This document shows positions 15,778 to 27,100 of a DNA stretch of 64,000 nucleotides, piece after piece. This DNA comes from Streptococcus salivarius (GTDB lineage Bacteria > Bacillota > Bacilli > Lactobacillales > Streptococcaceae), in the NCBI RefSeq assembly GCF_009738225.1, contig NZ_CP018187.1:1436501-1500500 (forward strand). The letters are read 5' to 3'. Numbering within the stretch: the first letter of the stretch is position 1; each line of letters begins with the position of its first letter. The notes under the pieces were generated by a model, which had not been told where the DNA came from, did not search any database, and saw only the letters and a list, made by a program, of their open reading frames with translations. Position numbers and translations under genes: made by a program.

Positions 15778-17763
15778 TTAGCGACGCTGTCTCAATTCAC
15801 CAGTTTTGGAATCGCAGAAGAGGCGTTTACCACCAACATAAACATAACGTCCTTTAACTTGACGACCTGAGCCGTCGAAGTAAAGGTGTTTACCATTGAT
15901 GACCTGTTGTCCAGTCACTGCTTGGCCAGCTGAGTTAAAGTAATACCAGCAGCCACGTGCAGCTTCGACAAAGCGGTTTACCACTTGCTCACCAGTGTGG
16001 GCATCAAAGTAACATTTTTTACCTTGGACAGTGAGCAATTTACCTTTGACTTGAGCACCATTGCTACCAAAATAGTAAACTTTATTGTTAATATTTTGAA
16101 GACCTGTCACTTTGTGACCATCTTGGTTAAGGTACGCCCATTGGTTAGCCGCAATTTGAATGAATTGGTTAATTACTGCTTGACCAGTGACGGCATCATA
16201 GTAACGACCTTCAGCCCAGCCACCTTTTAGCTGGCTGTGGTCTTTGTTGAAGTAATAGAGTTTACCATCAATCACTTTGGCACCTTGAACGAGGCAACCA
16301 AAAGCATCCGCATAATACCAGTTGTTGTTTTCAAAGATAAAGCGTGACACAGCCATTTCACCTGTTTGGGCAGAAATGTAGTATTGCTTGTTGCCTTGTT
16401 GCATCATCTGACCTTTGATTTGACGGCCTTCTGAGTCAAAGCAGTATTCTTTACCATTGATGATACGTTTTCCTGTCACAACGTAACCATGTTCATCAAG
16501 GTAGTACCAAGCTTGGTTTTCTTTATTTTGAACAAAGGTATTTACAGCCATATTACCAGTATCAGGGATGAAGTAACGGATACGGCCATCTGAGAAGCGA
16601 ATAAACTTGTCTTTAGCTTGGATACCTGTTTGTGTATCAAAGTAGAAGGTTGTGCTACCCATTTCAAGGAGACCAGTAGCCATGTGACCATAACAATCGA
16701 AATAGCGTACATCCTTACGGTAACCTGCAAAATCGTAGAAGCCATTGATAGCTTTCACACCATTTTTATCGTAGTAATAGGTATAGCCATCGCTACCTTT
16801 CACAAGTGAGTCACGAGCTTGAAGACCATTTTCAAGGAAGTAATAAGCCTTACCATCGATAACCTTTTCGCCTTTGACCTTTTGGCCATATTGATCGTAA
16901 TAACACCATTGATTTTCACCTACACGTACAAATGAAGACTTGGCATTGTTCGAATCAACACTTGGTTTAGTCTCACCTGAGATGATTTGGTAACCTGAAT
17001 TATTTTGCTGGTTACCTTGTGAAATGATAGTGACATTAGCATTTGAACCATTCGAATGCCCTACTGATACGTTTGGAAACAGTTTATTAGAATTCGAAAC
17101 GATAGTAACATTCGGCGTAGTTCCTGAAGCCGTGATGGTGATAGTCGTGTTTCGACCACCATTCCAATGAATGCCGTTTGAGTTAGACGAACTCGTCGTA
17201 ATTGTCGCAAAACCGCTAGCTGACGATGATGATGACCATGATGATGAAGACGAGTAAGAATACCAAGCTGAACTTGATGAGCTTGAAGAACTTGACGCAC
17301 TAGCACTTACTGATGCCGAGCTGCTACTTGATTGGTAAGCAGAACCCGTTTGTGATGAATTAGAGTTTTGTGTTCCTACTACTTGTGAAGTTTGTGATGA
17401 ACTAACTTGACCAGCTCCACCACCAACTACAGTCTGAGATGAGCCTCCTGTTGAAACAGATGACGAAGACTCGTAGCCTGTGCTCGTTTGACTTCCATAG
17501 TTAGATGGCACTGCTGACACATGAGTAGCACCTTCTGTTAAGGTTGGCGAATAGCTTTCATTAATCAATGATGCACTTGACTCAATGCCTGCATCTGTTT
17601 GTTCAAAACCATCTCCATTAGGAAGTGACACTTCATCTGCTTGTGCCGATTGGTCCGCTAAAAGAGCTCCACCCGCAAGTGCAACCATCGACAGCGTACT
17701 GACTCCAATAGTCACCCAGTTTTTCTTGACCTTGTGCAACTTAAATCCAACTTTCTTTTCCAT
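15778..17763 (-). CDS. Glucan-binding protein derived from a glucansucrase lacking its catalytic domain (661 aa)
   Basis: The ATG at 17763 is chosen; it begins MEKKVGFKLHKVKKNW, while a further ATG 9 nt upstream adds only MYV. A KxYKxGKxW-like signal ends near QADE. A Ser-rich region (about 40-190) follows, then a segment with TITITASGTTPNVTIV that matches the linker of the neighbouring 1629-aa glucansucrase (ITITASGTTPNVTII). From about residue 280 to the end the repeats are collinear with the whole C-terminal glucan-binding domain of that enzyme, including NGFYDFAG and KFIRF...RYFIPDTGN. No GH70 motif is present. It is best read as a gtf paralogue that lost the catalytic core and is kept as a secreted glucan binder. 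Confidence 0.88.
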   Translation of the reverse strand: MEKKVGFKLHKVKKNWVTIGVSTLSMVALAGGALLADQSAQADEVSLPNGDGFEQTDAGIESSASLINESYSPTLTEGATHVSAVPSNYGSQTSTGYESSSSVSTGGSSQTVVGGGAGQVSSSQTSQVVGTQNSNSSQTGSAYQSSSSSASVSASASSSSSSSSSAWYSYSSSSSWSSSSSASGFATITTSSSNSNGIHWNGGRNTTITITASGTTPNVTIVSNSNKLFPNVSVGHSNGSNANVTIISQGNQQNNSGYQIISGETKPSVDSNNAKSSFVRVGENQWCYYDQYGQKVKGEKVIDGKAYYFLENGLQARDSLVKGSDGYTYYYDKNGVKAINGFYDFAGYRKDVRYFDCYGHMATGLLEMGSTTFYFDTQTGIQAKDKFIRFSDGRIRYFIPDTGNMAVNTFVQNKENQAWYYLDEHGYVVTGKRIINGKEYCFDSEGRQIKGQMMQQGNKQYYISAQTGEMAVSRFIFENNNWYYADAFGCLVQGAKVIDGKLYYFNKDHSQLKGGWAEGRYYDAVTGQAVINQFIQIAANQWAYLNQDGHKVTGLQNINNKVYYFGSNGAQVKGKLLTVQGKKCYFDAHTGEQVVNRFVEAARGCWYYFNSAGQAVTGQQVINGKHLYFDGSGRQVKGRYVYVGGKRLFCDSKTGELRQRR

Positions 17764-18126
17764 AACATACACCTTTCAATATAACTTTATTTCTCTATTC
17801 TATGTTAAGGGATTTTGGAAACGAATACAATTACAGATGCATAACTCTAGTCTCATAAGACTAACCTTCTACCCATAATCCATTTGAAAAAACAAGCCTA
17901 AGATATATAGCTATAGCTTTTATATGTTAGAAAACGTTCCCAAAATAAGTTTGGATTTTGTTAAATTCACACAGAAATTCCGATGTTTAGCCGTTTTAGC
18001 TCTTCCTTCATTAAAGGACTGAGCATAATTTAAAGCTAAAGTAAGCAGTTTATTGAGGAATCTATTAATCAAACTCATTGTTTGCTTACAATCTGCTTGG
18101 CATATCAAGAGATAGTAATAAAAGAA
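17764..18126 (-). other. Intergenic region upstream of the 661-aa gene
   Basis: It holds the 5' region of the leftward gene, with TGTAATTGTATTC as seen before the first glucansucrase. An overlapping 113-codon frame runs through it and through the terminator hairpin, and I do not believe it is coding. Confidence 0.4.
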
Positions 18127-18156
18127 AAGCACTTGAAACATTTTTTTCAAGTGCTT
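18127..18156 (-). terminator. Terminator of the second glucansucrase gene
   Basis: AAGCACTTGAAA pairs with TTTCAAGTGCTT, followed on the minus strand by a T-rich run, about 90 nt after the stop at 18243. Confidence 0.75.
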
Positions 18157-18242
18157 AAAAGTGCTGAGACTGGGAAGGTACCTACTGAATTTTAATCCAA
18201 AAGCATCTAGGATAGTCCCAAAATCACATTTTCTTCTGCCCC

Positions 18243-21200
18243 TTATCGATTTCTGACCCAAGCTCCAGTATTGGCGTCATAGTAACGACGTTGGCCTTTA
18301 ACCCAGACGTAACGGCCTTTGACCTGACGGCCAGAAGCGTCAAAGTAGAGGTGTTGACCGTTGATGACTTGTTCACCTGTTACTGCTTGTCCTGAGGCGT
18401 TAAAGTAATACCAAATACCACGAGAAACTTGGATAAAGCGATTAGTTACGGCTTCACCACTATTGGCATCAAAGTAGTATTTCTTACCTCTGTATGTCAG
18501 AAGTTTCCCTTTAGCTTGGACACCGTTACCTTCAAAGTAGTAAAGTTTACCATTGATATGTTGGAGACCAACTACCTTTTGACCATTTTGGTTGAGATAA
18601 GCCCATTTGTTGGCACCAACTTGGACAAAGCGGTTGGTTACGGCCTGACCTGAGTCACCATCATAGTAACGGCCGTTGGCCCAGGCACCCTTGACTTGGC
18701 TATAATCATTGTTGAAATAGTAGTGATTACCATTGATGACTTGAGCACCTTTAACCAGTTTACCATAGCCATCGACATAGTACCACTTGTTGTTTTCCGT
18801 CACAAAGCGTGAGCGAGCAATTTCACCGCTATCACCATCAAGGAAGTAACGTTGGTTATTGATTGTGACAAAGTGTCCTTTAACCTGACGGCCTTCATTG
18901 TCAAAGTAATACTGCTTACCGTTAATGGTTTGTAGTCCTGTCACGGCATAACCGTTGCTATCGAGGTAATACCAAGCCTTGTTCTCAGGATTTTGCGCAA
19001 ATCGGTTGACCGCGAGATTTCCTGTATCTGGGATGAAGTAACGCGTGCGTCCGTCCGCAAAACGGATGAACTTGTCTTTGGCTTGAATACCAGTCTTTTC
19101 ATCAAAATAGAAGGTTGTGCCATACATGTCGTGGAGGCCACGATACATTTGACCGTTGCCATCGAAATAGCGAACGTCTTGGCGAGGACCCGCAAAGTCA
19201 TAGAATCCATTAAAGGCCTGAACCCCTTTGGGATCGTAGTAATAGACGTGACCATCACTGCCTTGGCGAAGGACATGACGTAGCTGGAGACCATTGTCTA
19301 GGAAGAAGTATTTCTTGCCATCAATGACCTGTTCACCTGTGACCATGTTGCCGTTCTTATCAAAGTAATACCACTGGTTGGCACCGACTTGAATGAAGGT
19401 ATTCTTGGCAAGGTAGCCACTCGTTGAGAAGTATTGGACCTTATCTCCCACCCTACGGAAACCAGTTGCTGTGATTTCAGTCATTTGTTTAGGAAGGAAG
19501 GTTTGACCTACTTTAAGACTGAAGTATTGGTTGGTAGCGTTATCTTGTAGGACATAGCGAGCTCCAGTACCTTGGATATTGCTTCCATTGAAATACTTGG
19601 CTGACCATTGCGTGATTTTCTCATTGGTAGTCAATTTACGGCCGTTTGAAATCTGCACGCGCTCAAAGATTGCTGGGTATTTTGCCTTCAATTCATCAAG
19701 GAAGGCACCACCGTACTTGCCTTGGAAGTCATTTCCAAAGGTACGTGTTTTAGCTGCGTAGAGGCTGTTGTAGATTTCGGCATTTGGACGTGGTGTACCG
19801 TAGCTATTGGTACGAGAAGCTGTTACCACTTCTTTTCCAGGAAGATTGTAAATTTGGTCTGGAACCCAGTCAGCAATGGCTGAGATACCTTCAGCGTGAA
19901 GGGCACGAAGGGCATCCATGAGGTCCTTGAGCGAACCGTATTTGTTGTTCTTACTCATGGCAATATCGTAACGGTCCTCGAAGGCATAGCCATTTTCAAT
20001 GATAGAATCCAAGAAAGTACCGTCCTGACTAGACACGTATTGTGGCGCAAATTCAAAGGAAGTAATTCCCCACTCTTTGAAGAGTTTGGCGTTTTGTGCA
20101 ATAACATGGTTGGTGTATTGACTTGGTGTCTTAACGAAATCTTGGAAGTTTGAGAAGCCTTCATAGATAACCTGTGAGTCGAGAGCTGCTGATGATTCAA
20201 AGACCTGCTCACCCTTCTTAGTCGTCGAAGCCTTGGTGCGGGCATCTTGATTTTCTGAAGCACCTACTGGCACCCAAACCGCTAAATAACCTGAAACTTC
20301 AACGGTTGAATGACCAGTAATATCGTCTGCCGTGAAGGTCAAGTTTCCTTGATTGTCCGTATAGCGAACCAATCCATCTGGCACATCAGCATCCTTGAGG
20401 TAGGTTGCAAGCCCTGTCGATTTGCTGAGAAGCAATGGACGATAGGCTTGATTTTTATGGGCAGCTCCCATATTGACCACCAGACGGTCATTGGCTCCCA
20501 ATTTCATATCTGGACGGTTGGCTGTTAGGACTAGCATTCCTTGGTTACGTGTTTCAGCAGTACCAAGTTGATTAGCTTCTTCTGCACCCTTACCATAACG
20601 CACAGATGACATGATTTCATAGCCATTGAGCTTAGTAACCTTCATGTCTTGACCACCAGCTACATATTTGATGCGAGCACGGAGCAGGGCATCGATGGCA
20701 TTATAGTATGGTGATTTTTGAGCCATGTATTGGCCATCGTCGGTAAAGAGATCACCGTAGTAAACACGAGTGATACTGTCTTTATTGGTCAACATTGTGG
20801 CATAGGCAGCTGGGATATTGTACTGAGTGTACTGTTTATCAGCCTTGCGCATGTCCGCATTGTAGATTTCGAAGGCCTGTTTGAGCTCGTCCATGGTGAA
20901 GGTGAAACCATCTGTTTTTGGATTAATCTGCTTACTGATGATATTAGCCAAAACAGCTTGCACTTCACTATCATGGGCACGCACGAAAATGTAGTTGGCA
21001 TCACGAGGCGTGTGTTTTTGCTCGCTTGAACGGTTGTTAAGAGAGTTAGTAATGACACGTTCCAAGCTACCACGGTAATTGCTCTTACGCAAGAAAGTCG
21101 TCAAAAGCGTTTCACGTAGCGGATTGTCAATGGACAACTGAGCACCCTTGGTATCCTTGTTGTATTGATGGTCGTTGTAGGACCAAGCTTCAAGGATTGA

Positions 21201-23132
21201 CAAGTGAGCAATAGCGTTGGCTTCATTATCAGCCACACGGTATTTTTCCTTGAAGTAATCAGAAGCAATCTGCAAGAGGTCCGCATCCACATTGTCCACC
21301 GCATCGATACGGACACCATCAAAGTTGGCACTTGGATCATTGCCAAGGATAGAACCAATATTCATGATGTAGTGGAGCCAGTTTAGTTGCTCGGCCTGAA
21401 CAGCTGGGTTAGAGTTGTCGATATCGTTAGCCAAGAGCAACTCGTAACCACCATTTGAACGGTCGATATGGTATTTGCGTGTCCCTGTTTGGTTAGTCGG
21501 TGTGCGGTTCATGAGACGGAAATCTGAATTGGCATGACTTGTCCTACTATTATTGAGGAAGGTCAGAGCACCTCCTTGCAAGTGGTCCTTACCAACTAAA
21601 AGATTGTCCTCACTCTCAGAGTTCCAGCCAGGCTGTGTTTTGATGAAGTCTGACATCAACTGACGAAGCCAAGTGGTATTGCCCTCACGACCGATACGTT
21701 CCTCAATTTTAACTTGAATCAAGTCAGCAGCAGATGCCAAGTCGTAACTCATCATATCTGTCGTATAGGTCTTATCACTAAAGCCTTGTTGACTCATATA
21801 GTTGAGGTAGTTGACCTGTGTCACCTTGTCTGGCCACCAAGTCATCAAAAGGGGACGATAATCTTTCTCAGTTGAAGGTGTCCAATTTTTCCCATCCTTC
21901 AAGATCTGTTTTGGACGGTACCAACTATCAGCTGTCAAGAAATTGTCCAAGTGTTCGAAACTCTTGCTTGATGTGTCGTAGGCTTGGTTGTAAACCGCAT
22001 TGATAGAGTTATTTGGAATGGCATCGGCACGATACAAAGGTTTACTTTGATCTACCATAGCCCCAGTCTCATCGAAATAATAAAGACGCCCATCAAGTTC
22101 AATGGCTGCGTTCTTTTTCACGACGCCATTTTCAACATAATACTGCTTACCATCAATAGTCTTCAAATTTGAAGCTACTGGTTTATAGTCAAGACTTGGC
22201 TGATTTGGTTGGACCGGCTTGTTAGGTTGAGACGGTTGATTTGGTTGAACAGGTTTGTTGGGTTGATTTGGCTGCGTTACAATGGTCACATTTGGTCTTG
22301 TGCCATTTGGACTTGTCACCGTCACGTTTGGTTTAGGAGTGTTTGGCCCTGTGATAATGGTTACATTTGGTGTCGTACCGCTGGCCGTAATCGTGATGTT
22401 CGTATTACGGTTGGCATTGATACGAATAGTGCTATCAGCAGCGCGTGTGGCAATTGATGGCGCTGCATTGGTCAATACTCTAGGAGTAGACTGAGGTCTT
22501 GTTTGCACACTTTCAGTCTCAATTCTTTGGCTGGTTTGAACCTCAGTCTTTTTCTGATTTTGATTGTTTGCTTTAGCTGTTGCATGCGATGTTGCTACAC
22601 GACGCCCACCACTGCGAGTGGCTTTGAGGCTAGGAGTAACTGAAGATTCCGATTGTCCTACCTGATTACTCGGCGTTTCTGACTGAGTTCTTTCTTGAAC
22701 AGTTGCCTGTGTTGTTACCTGACCTTGTGAGGTCTGTTCAGCGATCTGTGTTTCTTGAGTTTGTGAAGAAACTGCCACTCCCTGACTGGCAACTTGACTA
22801 GTTTTTGCTTGAGCAGTTGTCTCTTGGCTAACCGCACTTGCTACCACCTGAGTGCTTGTTTCGTGACTTACGCTGGCTGTTGCTACTGCTGACACACTTA
22901 CTTGGGCACTAGCTTGCTCAGTAACAGTTGTTGTCGTCACTAGACTGGCAGTACCATCCTCACTCAGTTGCTGCAGGCCATCACCATTTGGCGTACTTGT
23001 CTCATCGGCCTCTACTTTTCCTTGAGCTAGGAGACTTCCACCTGCCAAGGCAACCATTGAGAGGGTCGTCACCCCGATAGTTACCCAGTTTTTCTTAACC
23101 TTGTGTAGTTTAAAACGTACCTTATTTTCCAT
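18243..23132 (-). CDS. GH70 glucansucrase (glucosyltransferase), 1629 aa
   Basis: A second secreted sucrose-dependent alpha-glucan synthase. Residues 1-42 are the KxYKxGKxW-like signal (KVRFKLHKVKKNW). Residues 43-240 are a Gln/Thr/Ser-rich variable region. A linker with ITITASGTTPNVT and a Pro/Asn-rich QPNQPS repeat (about 240-315) precedes one YG repeat. The catalytic core spans about 370-1195 and the rest is glucan-binding repeats. Catalytic residues are present: D610 (VRIDAVDNVD), E648 (LEAWSYND) and D721 (RAHDSEVQA). The residue after SEVQ is Ala, rather than the Asp of insoluble-type or the Thr of soluble-type enzymes, so product linkage is hard to predict. It resembles published S. salivarius Gtf enzymes in length (GtfK 1599 aa) but is not assigned. 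Confidence 0.95.
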   Translation of the reverse strand: MENKVRFKLHKVKKNWVTIGVTTLSMVALAGGSLLAQGKVEADETSTPNGDGLQQLSEDGTASLVTTTTVTEQASAQVSVSAVATASVSHETSTQVVASAVSQETTAQAKTSQVASQGVAVSSQTQETQIAEQTSQGQVTTQATVQERTQSETPSNQVGQSESSVTPSLKATRSGGRRVATSHATAKANNQNQKKTEVQTSQRIETESVQTRPQSTPRVLTNAAPSIATRAADSTIRINANRNTNITITASGTTPNVTIITGPNTPKPNVTVTSPNGTRPNVTIVTQPNQPNKPVQPNQPSQPNKPVQPNQPSLDYKPVASNLKTIDGKQYYVENGVVKKNAAIELDGRLYYFDETGAMVDQSKPLYRADAIPNNSINAVYNQAYDTSSKSFEHLDNFLTADSWYRPKQILKDGKNWTPSTEKDYRPLLMTWWPDKVTQVNYLNYMSQQGFSDKTYTTDMMSYDLASAADLIQVKIEERIGREGNTTWLRQLMSDFIKTQPGWNSESEDNLLVGKDHLQGGALTFLNNSRTSHANSDFRLMNRTPTNQTGTRKYHIDRSNGGYELLLANDIDNSNPAVQAEQLNWLHYIMNIGSILGNDPSANFDGVRIDAVDNVDADLLQIASDYFKEKYRVADNEANAIAHLSILEAWSYNDHQYNKDTKGAQLSIDNPLRETLLTTFLRKSNYRGSLERVITNSLNNRSSEQKHTPRDANYIFVRAHDSEVQAVLANIISKQINPKTDGFTFTMDELKQAFEIYNADMRKADKQYTQYNIPAAYATMLTNKDSITRVYYGDLFTDDGQYMAQKSPYYNAIDALLRARIKYVAGGQDMKVTKLNGYEIMSSVRYGKGAEEANQLGTAETRNQGMLVLTANRPDMKLGANDRLVVNMGAAHKNQAYRPLLLSKSTGLATYLKDADVPDGLVRYTDNQGNLTFTADDITGHSTVEVSGYLAVWVPVGASENQDARTKASTTKKGEQVFESSAALDSQVIYEGFSNFQDFVKTPSQYTNHVIAQNAKLFKEWGITSFEFAPQYVSSQDGTFLDSIIENGYAFEDRYDIAMSKNNKYGSLKDLMDALRALHAEGISAIADWVPDQIYNLPGKEVVTASRTNSYGTPRPNAEIYNSLYAAKTRTFGNDFQGKYGGAFLDELKAKYPAIFERVQISNGRKLTTNEKITQWSAKYFNGSNIQGTGARYVLQDNATNQYFSLKVGQTFLPKQMTEITATGFRRVGDKVQYFSTSGYLAKNTFIQVGANQWYYFDKNGNMVTGEQVIDGKKYFFLDNGLQLRHVLRQGSDGHVYYYDPKGVQAFNGFYDFAGPRQDVRYFDGNGQMYRGLHDMYGTTFYFDEKTGIQAKDKFIRFADGRTRYFIPDTGNLAVNRFAQNPENKAWYYLDSNGYAVTGLQTINGKQYYFDNEGRQVKGHFVTINNQRYFLDGDSGEIARSRFVTENNKWYYVDGYGKLVKGAQVINGNHYYFNNDYSQVKGAWANGRYYDGDSGQAVTNRFVQVGANKWAYLNQNGQKVVGLQHINGKLYYFEGNGVQAKGKLLTYRGKKYYFDANSGEAVTNRFIQVSRGIWYYFNASGQAVTGEQVINGQHLYFDASGRQVKGRYVWVKGQRRYYDANTGAWVRNR

Positions 23133-23616
23133 CTATATCAATCATCCTTTTTCTGTTGTTGTCTCTACTCTATGATATATTCAGACAAATTACAAATAGG
23201 AAAAAATCATCTTCTTTTCATAAATCTCTGCCACTCGCTCAGTTTTATTAACTTTGATTACTGAAAATGAGACCTTACACCGCATGTAAGGTCCTAAATA
23301 GAAAGTTTTCGATTTTCAAACATCTTCAAATACTTATCCTTAAAGGCTTTTAAACATTAAAGTAAGCTTCAATTAACCTTAAGAGATAGCAAAACTATGA
23401 GAGAAGTAACCCCTAAAAAGATAATTCTGAAAAGAAATTTTTAGATAGAAAGACTCTATTTTTTCATCTGACTAAGACCATAGTCTGTCTATGAGGAGCC
23501 AAAAATTAAAAATATAAATGATTTTACACAGGTGAATTCTTATTTGACTAACGAAACTAAATATAGAATCTTTTATGTCACTTCTTTAACATTTTTGATA
23601 ATTCTGTTAGTTTCTA
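23133..23616. other. Intergenic region without recognised genes
   Basis: It carries the upstream region of the leftward glucansucrase. A small hairpin (GACCTTACA/TGTAAGGTC) lies near 23270-23295. No ORF with a ribosome site is seen. Confidence 0.4.
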
Positions 23617-23673
23617 TTGTTTATTCTTAAAAAAGGATTATAATGAAGCTAGGTGGATATGTAAGCGTTTTAA
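23617..23673 (+). promoter_or_regulatory. Promoter and cre-like site of putative ncRNA copy A
   Basis: TTGTTT (23617-23622) and TATAAT (23639-23644) are 16 nt apart. A cre-like TGTAAGCGTTTTAA (23660-23673) lies about 10 nt after the expected start. The same arrangement is found at 32351-32407. Confidence 0.6.
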
Positions 23674-23868
23674 TTCCGCTTCAAAGGACACTTGGGGATT
23701 ATCTAAAAGATTGGCATTAGTTGACTAATGCCTAAATAAGAATCATAGTGGGATGACCATTCCTGAGTCACTTTGAACCATCAAACTAGGGCTCATTTCT
23801 AAAAATACGGCATCATTTCAAACTAGAGCTCTAGAGGGACGCCTCATACTAGTAAGCTCTAGTTTTTT
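23651..23868 (+). ncRNA. Putative ~218-nt non-coding RNA, copy A (or attenuated leader)
   Basis: The unit runs from the promoter above to a strong intrinsic terminator (AACTAGAGCT at 23821-23830 with AGCTCTAGTT at 23855-23864, then T run). No ORF with a ribosome site lies inside. A diverged second copy with the same promoter, cre-like site and terminator sequence lies at 32385-32612. Both lie about 280-305 nt upstream of a glucan-binding gene, so it may be a free sRNA or a premature-termination leader. Confidence 0.55.
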
Positions 23869-24146
23869 GTGTCTTAGAAATCCAAAATAAACGAGATTTT
23901 CCATGCTTAGAAAGGAGGAAAATTCCGAACGGCTCTCGTTTTTCTAGAATCATTTCGTTAGGACTCATGTTTGCCTTGATCAGTCTCACAATACCGAAAT
24001 TGAGGAGACTTGGAGAAATAAGGATTGTCATTAAGAAAATTGCCCCACATCGTTAGGGACTCTACCCAATGCTCACTCTTCATAAAATCTCGTGACAGCC
24101 CTTATTTTTTGATATGTAAAAAGTTTAAAATGAAAGGAGAATTACC
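23869..24146 (+). other. Gap between ncRNA copy A and the operon at 24147
   Basis: Only the ribosome site GAAAGGAGAATTACC before the ATG at 24147 is clear. No canonical promoter was identified. Confidence 0.35.
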
Positions 24147-27100
24147 ATGGAAAAGAAAGTACATTTTAAACTTCACAAAGTTAAAAAACATTGGGTAACT
24201 ATTGCAGTGACAGGACTCACTTTAGGATTGTGTTTTGCAGGACTAAGTTACGCTTCAGCTGAAGAACAGCCTACCCCTGTTAATGAATCAACTGTTGAAG
24301 CCATCATCAAAGAAGGCGCTATTGACGTTGAGGCTCCAACGACTAATGAAGCCACAGCTAAAGCTGTAGAAAACACACCTGCTACCGCTTCGAGCGAAAC
24401 TGCCACAGTATCAGAAACACCAGTAGTCACCTCAGAAGTGGCCTCAACAGAAACCGTTTCTGAAAAAACAAGCTCTGAAGTCACAAGCACAGCTGGCTCA
24501 GAAGTAGCTAATTCTGAAACTACACATCCTGAGGTAAGTGCAACAAATACACCTACAAACAACGAAAACCTCATCATAAGTACTTCTCCTGATAAAACAA
24601 CTTTAGATACCTCACAAAAAGATGGCGATTTCACCATCACTGTTGAAGCGGAAGGTATCACAAAAAAGACAGATAAAAGAGAGAGTTTCGTTTCAGATGC
24701 AAATGGTGTTACCTATTATGTGGATGCAAAAGGGCAGCTTGTTACTGGACCAAAAGACATCAACGGTTTCCAATATTACTTTAACAATGACGGCACTATG
24801 GTAAAAGGGCAGCTTAGGAAAGTTGACGACAAACTCCACTTTTACGATGAAAACGATGGCAAGCTAGTAACAGACCGTTTTATTACATTCAAAGACAGCC
24901 ACTATATTCCAGAAGAAAACTATAGTAAAGTTGTTTACTTCAATGAACCTGCTTATATCGAACCAAACTATTATGTAATGCCTGGATTAGAACGTTACTA
25001 TTTTGATAAAAATGGTAACACACTTAAGAAAGGTCGTCAGACGATTTTAGGTGATGACTATTACATCTATGACAATGGCCAAGTTGCTGTTCATAGACTA
25101 ATGGAATTAGATCACAAACGCTACTACTTTGATGACAAAGGGGCCTTAGCTAAAAACAAACAATTTCCTATCATCGAAAAGGGTCTTCGGAAGTCTATGC
25201 CATATGTATTTTATTCAGACCACAATGGGGTGGCTGATTATCTCAATAAACAACTAAACATTGTGACTTATCCGTTCCCAATTTACTATACTCTTCCTTC
25301 AGAAAATAATATAGAATATCCAAAAAATCAATTTATGATGGACTACGAAGGTCGTTGGTATTACTTCAACAAAGACGGATTTCCAGTCACTGGACCTAAG
25401 ACTATTGATGGCTTTGAACTCTACTTCCATGAATCATCTCGCCCAGAAGGACATCAAGCTAAAGGTGAATTTATTAATATTGATAATAAAATCTACTACT
25501 TCGACAGAGACAATGGTCGTAAAGTCAAGGATACATCTTTTGAGTTAAACGGTATCCATTATATCGCAGATAAAGAAGGGAACATCACTATCCAAGGTGA
25601 TTCTAGATTCCATAACCAATATGTCAGCGATGATAAAGGCAACTGGTATTACTACAACTCCGATGGCAATAAACTCATTGGCGAACAAACCATTGATAAC
25701 GTCAAAGTTTACTTTAAGGACAGTGGAGTCCAAGTTAAAGGACAATTCGCTCCGAATGGTCACTTCTATGACAAGGATAGTGGTGAACTTGTTACCAATG
25801 CTTATGTAGAAGACAATGGAAACTGGTACTATGTCGATGAAAATGGTCAAAAACTCATTGGAAACCAAATTGTCGATAGTTATCATGTTTGTTTTGACGG
25901 TAATGGTCGTCAACTAAAAGGTGAAGCTAGCTACTCAAATTCAGGTCTACCAAAACATTACTATGATTTGCATAATGGACAAATGGTTATCAACTCTCTT
26001 ATTCAAATCGATGGTAAGACCTATAAAGCTGATAATGAAGGTAAACTCTCTGAAGTACCATATGCTTTAAACTATCGCAACCAAATTGTTACCGACGAAT
26101 TTGAAAACAGCTATTATTATGACTACCAAGGAATGATGGTCAAAAATCAATACGTTACTATCTATCACCTAGAGAATGACTATCTTAACCCTAAAATTAA
26201 AAAAGTCACCTATTATGCAGGGTATGACGGAAAATTCCTTCACGGTCCCCAAACGATAAATGGTGTTGCTGTTTATTTCAATGTCTATGGTGAACAAATC
26301 AAAGACCAGTTCGCAGACGATGGTTACTATTATGATAAAGATACCGGTGCTCGTGTTAATTTAGGAGTCAACCAATCAGTTATGATAAATGGTAAATGGT
26401 ATTATGTTGACCATAACGGAAAGCGATCTAAAGGTGAGTTTATTAAACAAGGAGGAAACAAATACTACTACGATAAAATTAATGGTGAGCGTGTCATTGG
26501 AACACTTTTTGAAGTGAACGATAAACTTTATATTTCAGATCAAGAAGGTGTCATTACTGAAAAGAAAGATGATATCAAAAAAAATGGACTGTTCTATGAT
26601 GACTACCACAATATCCATTATATGAATGATAATGGTCATCTAGCTAGGAACATATACGTTCCTTCTGACCACAATGGATTTAGTGATGATACAAAACCGT
26701 TTTACTATTTTGGTTCCGAAGGAATCGCTTTAAAAGGGGAACATACTATTAATGGTGAAACAGTATTCTTCGATGAAAATGGAGAGCAAGTAAAAGGAGG
26801 TTTCGCAAAAAACGGTAAATATTACAATAAACATACAGGTAGCTTAGCAAGAAATACTTTCAGAGATCGTACTGTAAGAATCGCTCGTGAATGGCGTGCT
26901 AATGGTATCTCAACTACATTCCGCTACTACCTAGATAATAGTGGCTACAAGGTGTCAGGTTATCAGACTATTAACGGTGAGGACTACTACTTCTACCCTG
27001 ATGGACCACAGTTAAAAGGGGATTTCGCACCAGATGGTAGATATCACGATAAGGACACCGGAGCTTTAGTCACAAAACGTTATGTTCAAATAAAACCTTG

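Noticed and set aside
17920..18261. 113-codon minus-strand ORF overlapping the end of the second glucansucrase
   Set aside because: It reads through the gtf terminator hairpin, overlaps the gtf stop region, has no ribosome site and a non-protein-like composition.
23849..24031. 60-codon minus-strand ORF after ncRNA copy A
   Set aside because: Overlaps the terminator of the RNA unit, lacks a ribosome site and resembles no family.
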